A stretch of DNA of 64,000 bases from Escarpia spicata (GCA_963995525.1 OZ023218.1:48948741-49012740), one strand, 5' to 3'. Shown: positions 1 through 10,064, numbered from the stretch's first letter. Numbers and translations are program-made. Notes: a model not told the origin generated them from the sequence alone.

Positions 1-461
1 TGAGGTGAAACTGCCAAAGGGTGGCACCCACCATTTTGTTTTGATTTATTAATTCTCAAAACAACTTGTATTTACCAATAAATACTGCAATATTATGAAA
101 ACATACACTAAAGCTGATCTGCAAGACTATCCCTTTGAGGTGACACACTCCCATCACTAATGATCGACCTATGTGAAAATGGCTCATCTATGCTTCAGCA
201 CCAGCCGATCAATGGTGATGATTACTGCACTTGTTGGGCTCTGGATGGTCAAAGGACAACATGTGCTTCACAAAATGGTTAATTTTGGCTTACACACAAT
301 GCACAGTGATGCCATCACAAAATTTCCTTGTTTTATAAATCGTACATTTTGAAGTTTACCGACTTTGTACTTGTATTTATTGGCTGATGCACATCCTTGG
401 TGCAACAAACCAATGACAGCATTTATCATCATTACATTATTTTAATCTTCAGTTAATTTCC

Positions 462-1311
462 CTGACCATTCACTGGTTCGATCTCTCTGCAATTTACCAT
501 TCGATCGATCTCGCCTTTCACCTTTTTCATCAGTAGGAGAGGCACTCTCCTTGGTGTGGCAAGACAGAATGGTGTCACATTCTCTTTCAGTGAATTATGT
601 GTTCCAATTGTAGTTTCCCCAAATGGGAAAACAACTTCAGGTATTCTTTTAACACACTTTGCTTATTCATAGGTGGTGATAGATCACCTACGTTGACAGC
701 TTTGATACTGTGTGTACCTGGGAGGCATGTATGAGACCCAGTTTGTATACCACTGGTACTCCCAGTAGTAGCTCTGACGCAACATTGACAATGTACACTT
801 GCTCCATGATTTGTGTTGTTTCGTGAACAAGTAATGTACTGACAAATCTCTTTTTGTTCTCCTGGCTTGTTGGTTGACCCTATGGCTTGGAGATAGATCT
901 GGAATCTCCTCTTCCATCTTTCGCAAGAGTGTGCTGGGTTGCCAGTCATCGGTCACTTCTAAAATAGCTGGTGGCTTGACAGATGCTCCAGCCATCTTGT
1001 CCTGTTGTCGAGTCAGCTGGCTGAAGTTGTACTGTTACACAGACTCTGCTAGTATTGGCTTCACAGCGTTCTCACATTTCTTCCGTATAATATACTCTTA
1101 GACAGACATTGTCTGCAGTAGTTGGTGTACATCCCACTTCTGTCACCATGTTATAATTTTATATGTCGCCAGAGGACGTTTTGAGACAAGCAAGTAACAT
1201 GTTAAGTCACATGTTTAATCGGTCCACCACACACGCGCCCTCTATCGCATTATTCGAACAACTTACAAAACACCAGGGTACAGATCACTATTACATTAAC
1301 TATGGTATACA
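462..1311 (-). mobile_element. Truncated Ty3/Gypsy-type LTR retrotransposon
   Basis: Read on the minus strand, the order is an LTR-like stretch (about 1149-1311, starting TG and ending CA in window orientation), a primer-binding-site-like TGGTGACAGAAGTGGGAT (1131-1148), about 135 bp of leader, then a gag-like start near 995 containing EVTDDWQPSTL. A frame shift leads into RWKRRFQIYLQAIG, a typical Gag N-terminal pattern. Between about 650 and 470 the frame changes again to the spacer before reverse transcriptase, with the hallmark PFCLATPRRVPLLLMKKVKG. Everything downstream (most of pol and the second LTR) is missing, and at least two frameshifts or internal deletions are present. Non-functional. 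It sits in duplication unit A; unit B has only about 70 bp of different sequence at this point. Confidence 0.75.
1131..1148 (-). other. Retrotransposon primer-binding site
   Basis: On the minus strand this reads TGGTGACAGAAGTGGGAT, directly abutting a TG/CA-bounded LTR-like segment. The pattern TGGTG.CAGAAGTGGGAT is a familiar tRNA primer site of Ty3-type elements. It fixes the orientation and 5' end of the relic. Confidence 0.6.
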
Positions 1312-1623
1312 ACACACATGTAATTTGATAAGAAAATATGCTTCATCACCAGTTGGTAGATCAGAGGCCAATACCCTACAAACAGGAATGAAAGTGGATC
1401 TTCGGAATCTGGGAGGAGATCAACACAATGACATTTTGACGTTTACACGAGCAGTCAACGTTTAAATAATTGTTCTTTGCCAGCAGTTTTACAAAGCCTT
1501 TTTGTTTCATATTTGTCTACTTCAACACAGGAATAACATAGTGCAACAAACATAACCATTTTGCTCCACTTAAGGAGATCATGCCCTGTATCAGGAATGG
1601 AATCAGGTACTTGTGAATGTTAT

Positions 1624-1641
1624 ATAAAGTGGATCACTCCC
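1624..1641 (+). promoter_or_regulatory. Shared promoter block, peptide gene 1
   Basis: An 18-bp block, ATAAAGTGGATCACTCCC, preceded by TAT, is a TATA-like core. The same block recurs at 4239-4256 and, with one substitution and without the preceding TAT, at 6253-6270. It lies 248 bp before the first ATG of gene 1. I infer that it is the core promoter or a shared activator site; the transcription start is not visible. Confidence 0.5.
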
Positions 1642-1871
1642 CTAGAACAAACACAAATAAACTTAATAAGTATGGCGCCCTTTCTGGCATGCCTGACCAC
1701 TTTGAACAAAGGAATATTAAGTAAGTGATGACTGCATTATGCTGCAACCCCACTTGTATATAGGCGCAGTGAAATCAACTTCAAGGAACTTGTAAACTTG
1801 TGTCTCTGTGGCTTCTATCAATTATTAGTGTCTCTGTGTGACAGGCTTAAGATTACACACACGTGGATAAG

Positions 1872-3169
1872 ATGTTTATCCAAACTATGAAGCTCACCAA
1901 GGTATGTACCATTAGCTACATCTACACAGAAGACATTTTAACATTGGTTAAGCTTAACCCCAGTTACCTTAACCTGGGTTATCTTAACCCGGGTTACCTT
2001 AACCAAGGTAGTAGGTCGCATCTACACGGCATGGTAGAACATTGACCTCCATATTTCAGTTATGTCTAGACGCAACCCAACTTTCGGCGTCCTGTGGCCA
2101 GGGCGCTTGGCGTATCGATGCTGCCACCTTTTGTTTTACTTAAACAATACGTAAACGGTGCACGTCCATATATTAGAATCCATCTTCACCCGTCTGGATG
2201 AAATCTTTTTTATTCAATTTTACCAAATTATAGTTTGGGTTTACGCTATGTTAGTTTAGATTAGGGTTTAGGTCGGTAATAGGGTTATGGTAAACTTCGC
2301 AAATCTTCGTCCCAGAAACATCCCCATTCATGACTGAGTTACATGCAACATTGCAAAACTTTGCATAAAATGTCATCTATTGCGGAGTTAAGTACCTCGA
2401 CTGTGCGTCTACACGATGTCTTAACCCGGGTTAACTAGCCCGGGTTAGCTATCACTTCAGGGTTAAGCTAACCTGGGTTAAGGTTTAACTAGGGTTAACT
2501 ACCCTGGGATAAGAGTCGTGTAGACGCCCTAACCTGGGGTAAGAACTGTTGCATAGATGTGGCTTTTATGTTCTAATATAGCTCATTATTGTAATTATTA
2601 CAATAATTAAAGCATGAAATTGAAGAGAAAAAGAAACTGTTTTCTCCCTACATTAGGTCATAGGTGACTATGGATAGCCCCAAGCTTTGGATAATATTAA
2701 TAATTATTTTACTGTATTACAACAATTTTGCAACTTTCTCACACAAAATAACAGGTGAAATAGCTAGCAGTATAAGAAATCAAGAACTATTCTAAAATAC
2801 GTAAACTGACAGACTGGACTCACACTAACATGTATATTTGTTTCCTAATCCATTTTGTGGTTTTTAGTTCTTATCCAACATATTTTTTCACAAGATAAAT
2901 GGACAAAATGCCTTCTAATTTGTTTAACTAAATGTATGTTTCAGTTCGCCATTGTGGCATTGCTGTTGTTATTCGCTACGACGGTGTCTACTTCTTCAAT
3001 CACCTCCACAGAGCGGCCAAATCCAGAACTTCTTGCCTGCAGACAACAGTGTGAATTGAAACATTTTGATTGTGTCGAGGAATTCTGGAGCGTGAACGAC
3101 TTCAAGCTCCCGGAACAGTGTTATGACGCCACCAGAATCTGTCTCAAACTTTGTCATCAGAAGAACTAG
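1872..3169 (+). CDS. Secreted six-cysteine peptide, gene 1 (two exons)
   Basis: Exon 1 is 1872-1901 and ends AAG|gtatgt. Exon 2 is 2945-3169 and follows tttcag. The junction is phase 0. The product is 84 residues from the first ATG, or 79 from the second in-frame ATG at 1887, which gives the cleaner signal peptide (MKLTK, then FAIVALLLLF, then a likely cut near STS). The mature part has six cysteines spaced C-x3-C-x6-C-x15-C-x6-C-x3-C, a mirror-symmetric pattern suggesting two helices joined by three disulfide rungs. I do not recognise the family. It could be a defence, venom-like, matrix or signalling peptide, and nothing in the sequence decides between these. The 1043-bp intron contains a 651-bp transposon that gene 2 lacks. 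Intron position, phase, UTRs and promoter all match gene 2, which argues for a genuine gene. Confidence 0.8.
1914..2564. mobile_element. Non-autonomous DNA transposon in intron of gene 1
   Basis: The ends are inverted: the left begins AGCTACATCTACAC and the right, reversed, begins AGCCACATCTATGC. Just inside both ends are arrays of TTAACCCGGGTTAA-like palindromic units (1940-2010 and 2420-2540) and further (A/G)TCTACAC(G/A) copies. The interior has no coding capacity. The gene 2 intron lacks this block but matches on both sides, so the boundaries come from an empty-site comparison. Flanking ATT/TTT or TTA/TTT is compatible with a 3-bp target duplication, but this is not clean. Family not identified. 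Confidence 0.65.
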
Positions 3170-3253
3170 CCTGGATCGTATCTTGGACCAGTAAGTACCA
3201 GATCAAGTGTCTGAATTTATGGGTTTGAAAATGTTACTACAAACACTTTTACA

Positions 3254-3259
3254 ATTAAA
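3254..3259 (+). terminator. Poly(A) signal, peptide gene 1
   Basis: ATTAAA lies 85 bp after the stop codon, in a stretch aligned with the AATAAA of gene 2. Confidence 0.45.
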
Positions 3260-3722
3260 CAGACAATTTTCATTCTCACACATATGAACGGAAAAATTGT
3301 CTGCTGATTGTGTTAATAGTAAAATCTTTATTCTCGCTCAGTACAAATGGCAATTGTACAATATTATAAAAACATACACTAAGCTGATCTGCTTACACAC
3401 AATGCACAGTGATGCGATCACACAACTTCCTTGTTTTAGAAATCATCTTTAATTGTATTTATTAGCTGACTTACATCCTTGGTGCAACAAACCAAAGACA
3501 GCATTTATCATCAATGCATTATTTTGATCTTCAGTTAATTTCTGCTGACCGTTTGATTTTGTTAGTCGAACATAACAAAAATCTTCATCTTCCTCCAATA
3601 TATACAAAATCAAACATGTAATTTCATAAGAAAAGTTGTCTCATCACCAGTTGGTAGATGAGAGGCCAATAGTCTACATACATGAATGAAAGTGGATCTT
3701 CGGAATCTTGGAGGAGATCAAC

Positions 3723-4040
3723 CATACTGTGTCCAAAGTTAGCAAATTAATATATAGATGATAAAAGCTAAAATACAAAATTAATAGAATTGGGATACAG
3801 CATATCTGTCAAGGTGATTGTTTGTACATATTTCACTAAGTAGTGCTAACTTGTCGCCAATGTTTCACTTTCCTAAGTCTTAAAAAACATGATAACCACA
3901 TGTTGACCACCTTCTTGACGGATGTCATTATAGTGTATGTGTGGTGCCATTTGGTGCCATCTGGTCGAATAACAAATAAAGTAGCACCATCTGACATAAA
4001 ACAGCCAACACACATGTATTGTCTTATGCATACTACCAAC
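3723..4040. other. Block present only in duplication unit B
   Basis: Unit A reads straight through gatcaacacaatgac, whereas unit B carries about 318 extra bp here, bounded by caac on both sides. Two overlapping ORFs of about 70 codons run on opposite strands (3836-4055), but neither resembles a known protein. It is either an insertion in B or a deletion in A. No inverted repeats or tail identify it as a known mobile element. Confidence 0.5.
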
Positions 4041-4238
4041 ACAATGACATGTTAATGTTTACACAGGCAGTTACTATTTAAACAATTGTTCTTTGTCAGC
4101 AGTTTTACAAAGCCTTTTTGTTTCATATGTGTCTCCTTCAGCACAAGAATAACATAGTGCAACAAAAGTAACCATGTTATTTCATTTAGGAGATCATGCC
4201 CTGTTTCATGAGTGAAATCAGGTACTTGTGAATGTTAT

Positions 4239-4256
4239 ATAAAGTGGATCACTCCC
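4239..4256 (+). promoter_or_regulatory. Shared promoter block, peptide gene 2
   Basis: ATAAAGTGGATCACTCCC, identical to the gene 1 block and also preceded by TAT, 219 bp before the first ATG of gene 2. Flanking sequence is also conserved through the duplication, so only the copy near gene 3 is independent evidence of constraint. Confidence 0.5.
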
Positions 4257-4457
4257 CTAGAACAAAGACAAATAATCTTAATAAGTATGGCGCCCTTTCT
4301 GGCACGTCTATCCACTTCAGGCAAAGGAAAGCTAAGTGATGACTCAGCATTATGCTGTAACCCCAATTTTAGTGAGTCACAGTGAAATCAACTTCAAGGA
4401 GCTTCTATCAATTATTAGTGTCTCTGTGTGACTAAAGATTACACACACGTGGTTAGG

Positions 4458-5088
4458 ATGTTTATCCAAACTATGAAGCTCACCAAGGTATGTACGTCTA
4501 TGTTTAGTACAGCTCATTATTGTAATTATTACAATAATTAAAGCATGAAATTGAAAATAAAAATAAACTGTTTTCTCCCTACATTATGTCATAGTTGTCT
4601 ATGGATAGCCCCAAGCTTTGGATAATATTAATAATTATTTTACTTTAGTATGATAATTTTGCAAATAACAGGTGAAATAGCCAGCAGTATAAAGAAATCA
4701 AGAACTATTCCACAAGTTTGTAAACTGACAAACTGCACTCACCCTAACATAGATATTTGTTTCCTAATCCATTTTGTGATTTTTATTTCTTATCCAACTT
4801 ATTTTATGACCAGCTAAATTGGCAAATTGACTTCTAATTTGCTTAACTAAATGTGTATTTCAGTTTGCCATTATGGCATTGCTGTTGTTATTCGCCTCGA
4901 TGGTGTCAACTTCTCCAATCACCTCCAGAGAGCGGCCAAGTCCAGAACTTCTTGCCTGCGTACGACAGTGTGAATTGAAACAATTGGATTGTATCAAGGA
5001 ATTTTGGGGCGTGAACCACGCTATGCTCCCGCTACAGTGTTATGACATCACCAAAATCTGTCTGGATCTTTGTCATCAGAAGAACTAG
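4458..5088 (+). CDS. Secreted six-cysteine peptide, gene 2 (two exons)
   Basis: Exon 1 is 4458-4487 (AAG|gtatgt). Exon 2 is 4864-5088 after tttcag, phase 0. Lengths match gene 1 exactly: 10 codons plus 74 codons. The signal peptide core is FAIMALLLLF. The mature cysteine spacing is the same, C-x3-C-x6-C-x15-C-x6-C-x3-C, and the C-terminus CHQKN is unchanged. Counted by hand against gene 1 exon 2, 20 of 74 codons change the residue and only 5 are silent. From the first cysteine onward the count is 14 replacements to 2 silent changes, while all six cysteines are kept. The intron is 376 bp without an insertion. Family and function unknown. Confidence 0.8.
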
Positions 5089-5171
5089 CCTGGATCGCAT
5101 GTTGGACCAGAAAGTACCAGATCAAATGTTTGTATTGAATGGGTTTGAAAATATTGCTAAAACACTTTTAC

Positions 5172-5177
5172 AATAAA
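5172..5177 (+). terminator. Poly(A) signal, peptide gene 2
   Basis: AATAAA, 84 bp after the stop codon, aligned with ATTAAA of gene 1. Confidence 0.55.
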
Positions 5178-5577
5178 AAACAATTTTAAATTCTCACACA
5201 TGAAAAAAAATAAAGAAAAATTGTTTGTTGATTGTGTTAATAATAAAATCTCTATTCTAGCTCAGTACAAATGGCAATTGTAGTCTTTAAAATACAGCTA
5301 TTTCTTTAATACTAATATGGCCGACATCATCATCTTTTAAAATATTACAAGTTATTAAAACTATTTCTGCTTTCAATCATTTCCGATAAAACATTCACAT
5401 CTGATATTGTTTCCTCGGATGAACCAGCCTGCCCCACACAGACACATTAGAACATTTATCTCGTTGATATTGGATATGATGGTAATTTGCACTACAAAAT
5501 GACTATGGATTTTAATAATAGCACTGTGTGTAAATCTAAAAACTAAATAGATAAATATCTTAGAAGGCGGGTTACAG

Positions 5578-5835
5578 ACAGATACAATACTGTTGGACTG
5601 TCAGTATAAGCCAAAAAGGCTTGCTTGTCTTGACAGCAAGAAATACACTTACTTTGTAACAAATGATGAAACTTGTGTGACATTTCAAACTGTCTACAGT
5701 GGATCTTGTTCAAGCAGTGATAACATGAACAGGATCCGCTGTAGACAGGTTAACTTGTCATCTAGCATTTTTGCTCTGGATGGCAATCTTGTTTATTCCC
5801 GTATAATAAAATCATTTGATATTATAAATAATTAA
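5578..5835 (+). pseudogene. Degenerate Kunitz-like exon
   Basis: An open frame follows a ttacag acceptor at 5577. It contains C-x8-C-x15-C, the exact spacing of the first three cysteines of Kunitz/BPTI domains. The third cysteine is followed by VTF and then VYSGSC, similar to the family's C-x-x-F...YGGC. After that the fit breaks down: there are three extra residues before the fourth cysteine, the fifth is too close (10 residues rather than 12), and the sixth is missing. A possible donor (CAG|gttaac) lies at 5749, so the real exon may end there. No signal peptide or start is attached. It could be a decayed gene, an orphan exon or a diverged active relative. Its position between peptide genes 2 and 3 is notable. 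Confidence 0.35.
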
Positions 5836-6252
5836 TTAAAACGGTATAAATTTAAATACTGTTGTAACAATACTGTGCTTAATCACTGAGAAGAGCCTAA
5901 AATGCAGATTTTAATACATATTAAATGCTAACATTATAATAAATATAGTACAAATAGCTATATATGTATATTCTTGAGATATAAATGTTTATCAATCCAT
6001 TCAAGGAGCAATATACTATTGAACAAAATTAAAACAAATAAATATATGTAGTAATTTTAATAGATAGTAATTTAAATACACATTAATTTATATAAATATA
6101 TACTACCTTAAATAAATCTATATTTATGAAAAAATGTTTGATAAATGTCACAAATGTGACATTCCAAGAAATACTTTAACTATGTTGCACTGTCCATATG
6201 CAATCGCTTACTTACTGAAAGAATTTCAATGAAGTGTTTACGATTATGTCAC

Positions 6253-6270
6253 ATAAAGTGGACCACTCCC
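6253..6270 (+). promoter_or_regulatory. Shared promoter block, peptide gene 3
   Basis: ATAAAGTGGACCACTCCC differs from the gene 1 and 2 blocks at one position, and lies 249 bp before the candidate start of gene 3. It lacks the preceding TAT seen at the other two. Gene 3 is outside the tandem duplication, so this copy supports functional constraint. Confidence 0.5.
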
Positions 6271-6501
6271 ACAGTACAAAAGTAAATACACATTACAAGT
6301 TTAAAGCTATTTCTGTCTTGCTTTGCTACTTCAAGTGACTGCATTTAAACTCAACCTCTCAGTTTGTATTTGTATAACCCATTACATCCATTTCAGTGAA
6401 GTTCACTTCATGTAACTTATAAATCGGTCATGTGCTTTCATATCTCTATAATAGGCTAACAGGTTTCAAAAAATGTAACACAACGAGAAATTTGCCTAAC
6501 T

Positions 6502-7887
6502 ATGAAGATCATAATCAATAAATTTTTTGTTTTGGCACAGCAAATAGTTGCCATAGTAATTGAAGCATGGAAGTAAAAGAACAAGAAATTGATCTTAGAT
6601 TAAGGCAATTAAGATGTTTTGTTAAGGTGTTTGACTTGACTTGGCTTGTTAGCTAGGAAATGTGCGTTTAAATTTTACTATGAATTAATCATGTCACCAA
6701 TAATCGTACATGCTAGCTGCACATGCCATATTATATATATAATATATATATATACATATTTCCCAGACGTAATAGGGATTTTGTGAATTTGTTTGACAAA
6801 ATAGAATTCTCTCTTTTTAATATGGATTTTCATAAAATTAAAAAAAATAAATACATATTTTCTTATGTTTGTCACACAAGCTACTGAATGATGAAACATT
6901 GCAGATGAAGAGAAAATACTTCTGATGCTAGGAAAACATAATTTAATGGATTAGGTTTGAAGAAGTTATATATTTTATAGCCTGTGAGATGGTGATAGTC
7001 GATTGGAATAAGGAATACTGTAGATCAGGTACAGAATAAAATATTAAAACAGGTTTGTAAGTCTGTATATGCAATTTTAAGTAAACTATACAGATTTTAA
7101 TTAAATGAGGTGGTATTTGTTGATGCTTAAATGAAATATCTTCGCCACAAAGCTGAGACAATATTACGTTCTCAGTAATATGTACAGGCCAGCTGCATAA
7201 CATCGACATGGGCTTCATGATTTTTATTTAAAAAAACATCTATCATTGAGCATTGTTTATTATATCAATTGTTCATATTGCCAATTTCTATTGCAGCTAT
7301 ATTGTTAAAATATTAGTTTTAGTGTGATTCTATTGAAATGGGCAATGCAATGTAGCAACCATTCATGTAGGGATTTGCTATGACACTTTGTACCTCCCTG
7401 AAATTTCTTTTACTAGAGCAATTACTAAGTCATCATGTTAATCCATTATTAGTTATTATTCCATAATTATTGTCTCTATCAATCCATTACTATTGTTACT
7501 ATTATTATTTTGTATTCAATAATAAATTCTGTTAAATTACAAACATTGATTTTGCATGTGGAGAAATCAAAGCAACTGACAATAAATGCCATACTATTTC
7601 AGTATGCCGTTGTGGCATTGATGCTGCTATTTACCACTGCGGTGTCAACTTCTATGAGCACCACTGCAGTGCCAGCTTCTCCGGAGGAAGTCACCAGCAG
7701 CACCACCACCACCACCACCACCACCACTTCTACCACTGCAGAGGATCCCCCAAGCCCAAAGCTTGACGCCTGTGTAGAAAAATGTAAGGAAGAACTCTTG
7801 GTGTGCATTGAAGAATTCCCGTCTAAAAAGAACTGTGCCAAATTCAGTCGTGTTTGCCTCGAGCTATGCTATCTTTGGAATTACTAG
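6502..7887 (+). CDS. Secreted six-cysteine peptide, gene 3 (two exons)
   Basis: Exon 2 (7603-7887, after tatttcag) is clear: AVVALMLLFTTAVSTS signal core, a Ser/Thr-rich stretch with nine consecutive threonines, then C-x3-C-x6-C-x9-C-x6-C-x3-C. The central loop is six residues shorter than in genes 1 and 2, but both arms keep their spacing. Exon 1 is uncertain. The best candidate starts at 6502 (aactATGAAG, as in the other two genes) at the conserved distance from the promoter block. The equivalent donor is not preserved; the first usable GT in frame is at 6556 (ATA|gtaatt), giving an unusually long hydrophobic N-terminus. Alternatively another exon 1 is used, or the gene is damaged. The Thr-rich part could be an O-glycosylated spacer (inference). 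Confidence 0.6.
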
Positions 7888-7942
7888 CATAGATATCATG
7901 ATGAATCAATACATACAAGGACTCACAATTACTCCTACAGAC

Positions 7943-7948
7943 AATAAA
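7943..7948 (+). terminator. Poly(A) signal, peptide gene 3
   Basis: AATAAA lies 56 bp after the stop codon of gene 3. Confidence 0.5.
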
Positions 7949-7949
7949 A

Positions 7950-9260
7950 TAAGGCTAATATACTAAATTTAAATAGTGTATTATGCATAATGAAATCATG
8001 AACATCCGAACCGGATATTTAACAGAATCTAGGATTGAATAATTCCCATTTTATGCAGTAGTAAATGCTGGAACTCGTTTACCTAAACAATACAGTTGAA
8101 ATCAGTGGACATTGTTTAATTACACACCGTGACATACTTATATATTACATATATTTTAAATGATCTAGTTAATAGTTCAATTTGATGTGAAGAAAATAAA
8201 GATTTATGTTATAATTATAAACACCCCACTCAATAAATATTCCCATTTTTTCAATCACAACCTTTTCACTCACATTATTTTAACAACCCAGAGGTTCCAT
8301 CTGTTGATCAATCCTGGGCATATCCACCTGGTGATCATTGCACATACTACACTGTTGCTGTTCATCACCTATTTGTAGAAATAAACATGATAGTGATAAA
8401 GATAATTTAGCGTTAGCGCAACACAATTTTTTTATTTGTAGATTTATATTTGTAACATTCTGTTTAAATTATACAACTGTGGGTTTTCTTTGAAGCAGTG
8501 TGACCGTTTGTCAGATAATATACTTTCCAATGGAACCCGAAACTGTTCACCTTTAAAAACTATATAAAATAAACACACCAAAATATATTGTTACCGACCT
8601 TCAGTTTGAGCTGTTAGTATTTAAATGTGCAGATTTTATTTATTTGTTTTTGACTTTTTTCTTAAAGCCATATTAAATTTGTGTTTTATGTTTGTATTTT
8701 GTGAATCTGATCAATAAGCAAAATATATACACGTATTCTGTGTATTTGATCTGCTTGACCATGTATGCACATCGTAAATATAATAGTGAATGCTTAAAGC
8801 ATTTATTCACAATTTAATGCAAGAATAATTTCTACAGATTCTCAACATTTTGGTGCAATCATTCAGAAACTGAAATTCAACCATGTGTACTTAAAATGTT
8901 GATGCAGTGTTTTTGTATTTAAAAAATGCATTTATATTTGACATTTTTAAATAGAGCACATCTGTATTTGACATTTTTATTGTAACATATTGTTATTTGA
9001 ATTAATCCAGAAACTGTATTTGATGCCTAAGTCTAGCTAGAATATACAAGAAAATACACAAGGAAATACTCAGGAAATTTTAGTCTTAAAGTAACAATTT
9101 CAGGCCTCTGCAAAGACAACAACATTCATTCTGTCATTCATCCTCTTGTCCAAACAAGCTTCCTGCTGGAACGGCAATATTTACACGCCATGTCAAAGTG
9201 GTGGCACTTTCTGTTTACTTTAACCCACACATGCCTCTCTAAATAGAATAATTAGGTTGG
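7950..9260. other. AT-rich stretch without recognised features
   Basis: Very AT-rich. An open stretch around 8290-8370 follows a cccag and is codon-like, but it has no start, donor or recognisable domain. Nothing else is supportable. Confidence 0.5.
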
Positions 9261-9264
9261 CAGA

Positions 9265-9495
9265 AAGGTTGTACAGTGGTGCCCTCTGTTGTACTTCTCT
9301 GAAGTTAACTACTCACTTTTAGTCACCCTGAAGGTTATCATAATGGACAGAGATGTTACCTGCTTCTAAGTTCTCTCCCAAACTGCACTTTATTACACAC
9401 GGTGCTATTTATGGTAGTCAGACTGTTACACAGTGGTGACCTCTATTGTATTTCTCTGAAACTAGTTACAAACTTTAATTGATTCTGGAGGTCAT
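9265..9495. repeat. Diverged direct repeat of about 70 bp
   Basis: Two related copies start at about 9269 (gtacagtggtgccctctgttg) and 9424 (acacagtggtgacctctattg). Both continue into an (a/t)ttctctgaa, AGTTA(C/A)..A.T stretch and a (c/t)t(g)gaggtc end. The reverse complement of each contains an (A/C)A(A/C)(C/T)AGAGG-like core. Confidence 0.45.
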
Positions 9496-10064
9496 GGGAG
9501 GTCGTCTATCTGTCTCTGCTTAGTGGAGCAAACTTGTGTTTTGTTACATACTCTCTGCATTTTGTTCTATTAGTTTCCTCGTCTTGTGACTCCTTACACA
9601 GACCATTATAGCATGGACTATCTTTAGACCACACGGGGGCTCAGTCGACATGTTTGCTGGCCATGTAGCCAATCGATTCATGATATGTTTACAAATAATC
9701 CTACTATAGATCACAATTATATTTCCAACAACACTATTTAGGACATACAGGGATGACTGAATTACTTTAATTTTATACATGAGTAGACATAAAAGGAATT
9801 CACCTCAGAACTACTTGAGTAGAATTAAAACTACCTTATAAATTCTAAAACACCTACTTGAGTTAAAAGTAAAACTACTTTCCAAAAGTACTTGAAGTAA
9901 AAGTAGAACGGAAAGATGTTTTGTCAGGCAAGTAACCAACAATAATTACTACATCGGTGAACAAAAACAAACACAGAGTGAAAATAAATACTGTTTAACT
10001 CAACATATATGAATTATGTATATAAATAATGTTCTATAGAAAACTATATTTATGTTTTTGCAAA

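Larger units (their letters stand above)
90..3359. repeat. Tandem duplication unit A
   Basis: This segment and the next (3360-5290) are two copies of one ancestral unit, each ending in a six-cysteine peptide gene. Both begin with an aatattat.aaaacatacacta block and share the TTCCTTGTTTTA.AAATC stretch, the block ending in ggaggagatcaac, the promoter block, both exons and the 3' UTR. Copy A is longer because it contains a Ty3 relic (462-1311) and an intronic transposon (1914-2564). The junction lies in the caattgtacaatattat sequence near 3352-3367. Confidence 0.8.
3360..5290. repeat. Tandem duplication unit B
   Basis: Second copy of the ancestral unit, containing peptide gene 2. It lacks both transposable elements of unit A but has its own extra block at about 3723-4040. 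Its right end (cagtacaaatggcaattgta) repeats the right end of unit A. Confidence 0.8.

Noticed and set aside
7599..7841. Minus-strand 80-codon ORF over gene 3
   Set aside because: Shadow of the (ACC)n-containing exon; reads as polyvaline.
8187..8378. Small hydrophobic ORF as a gene
   Set aside because: AT-rich sequence composition explains it; no promoter block, splice site or cysteine pattern like the nearby peptide genes.
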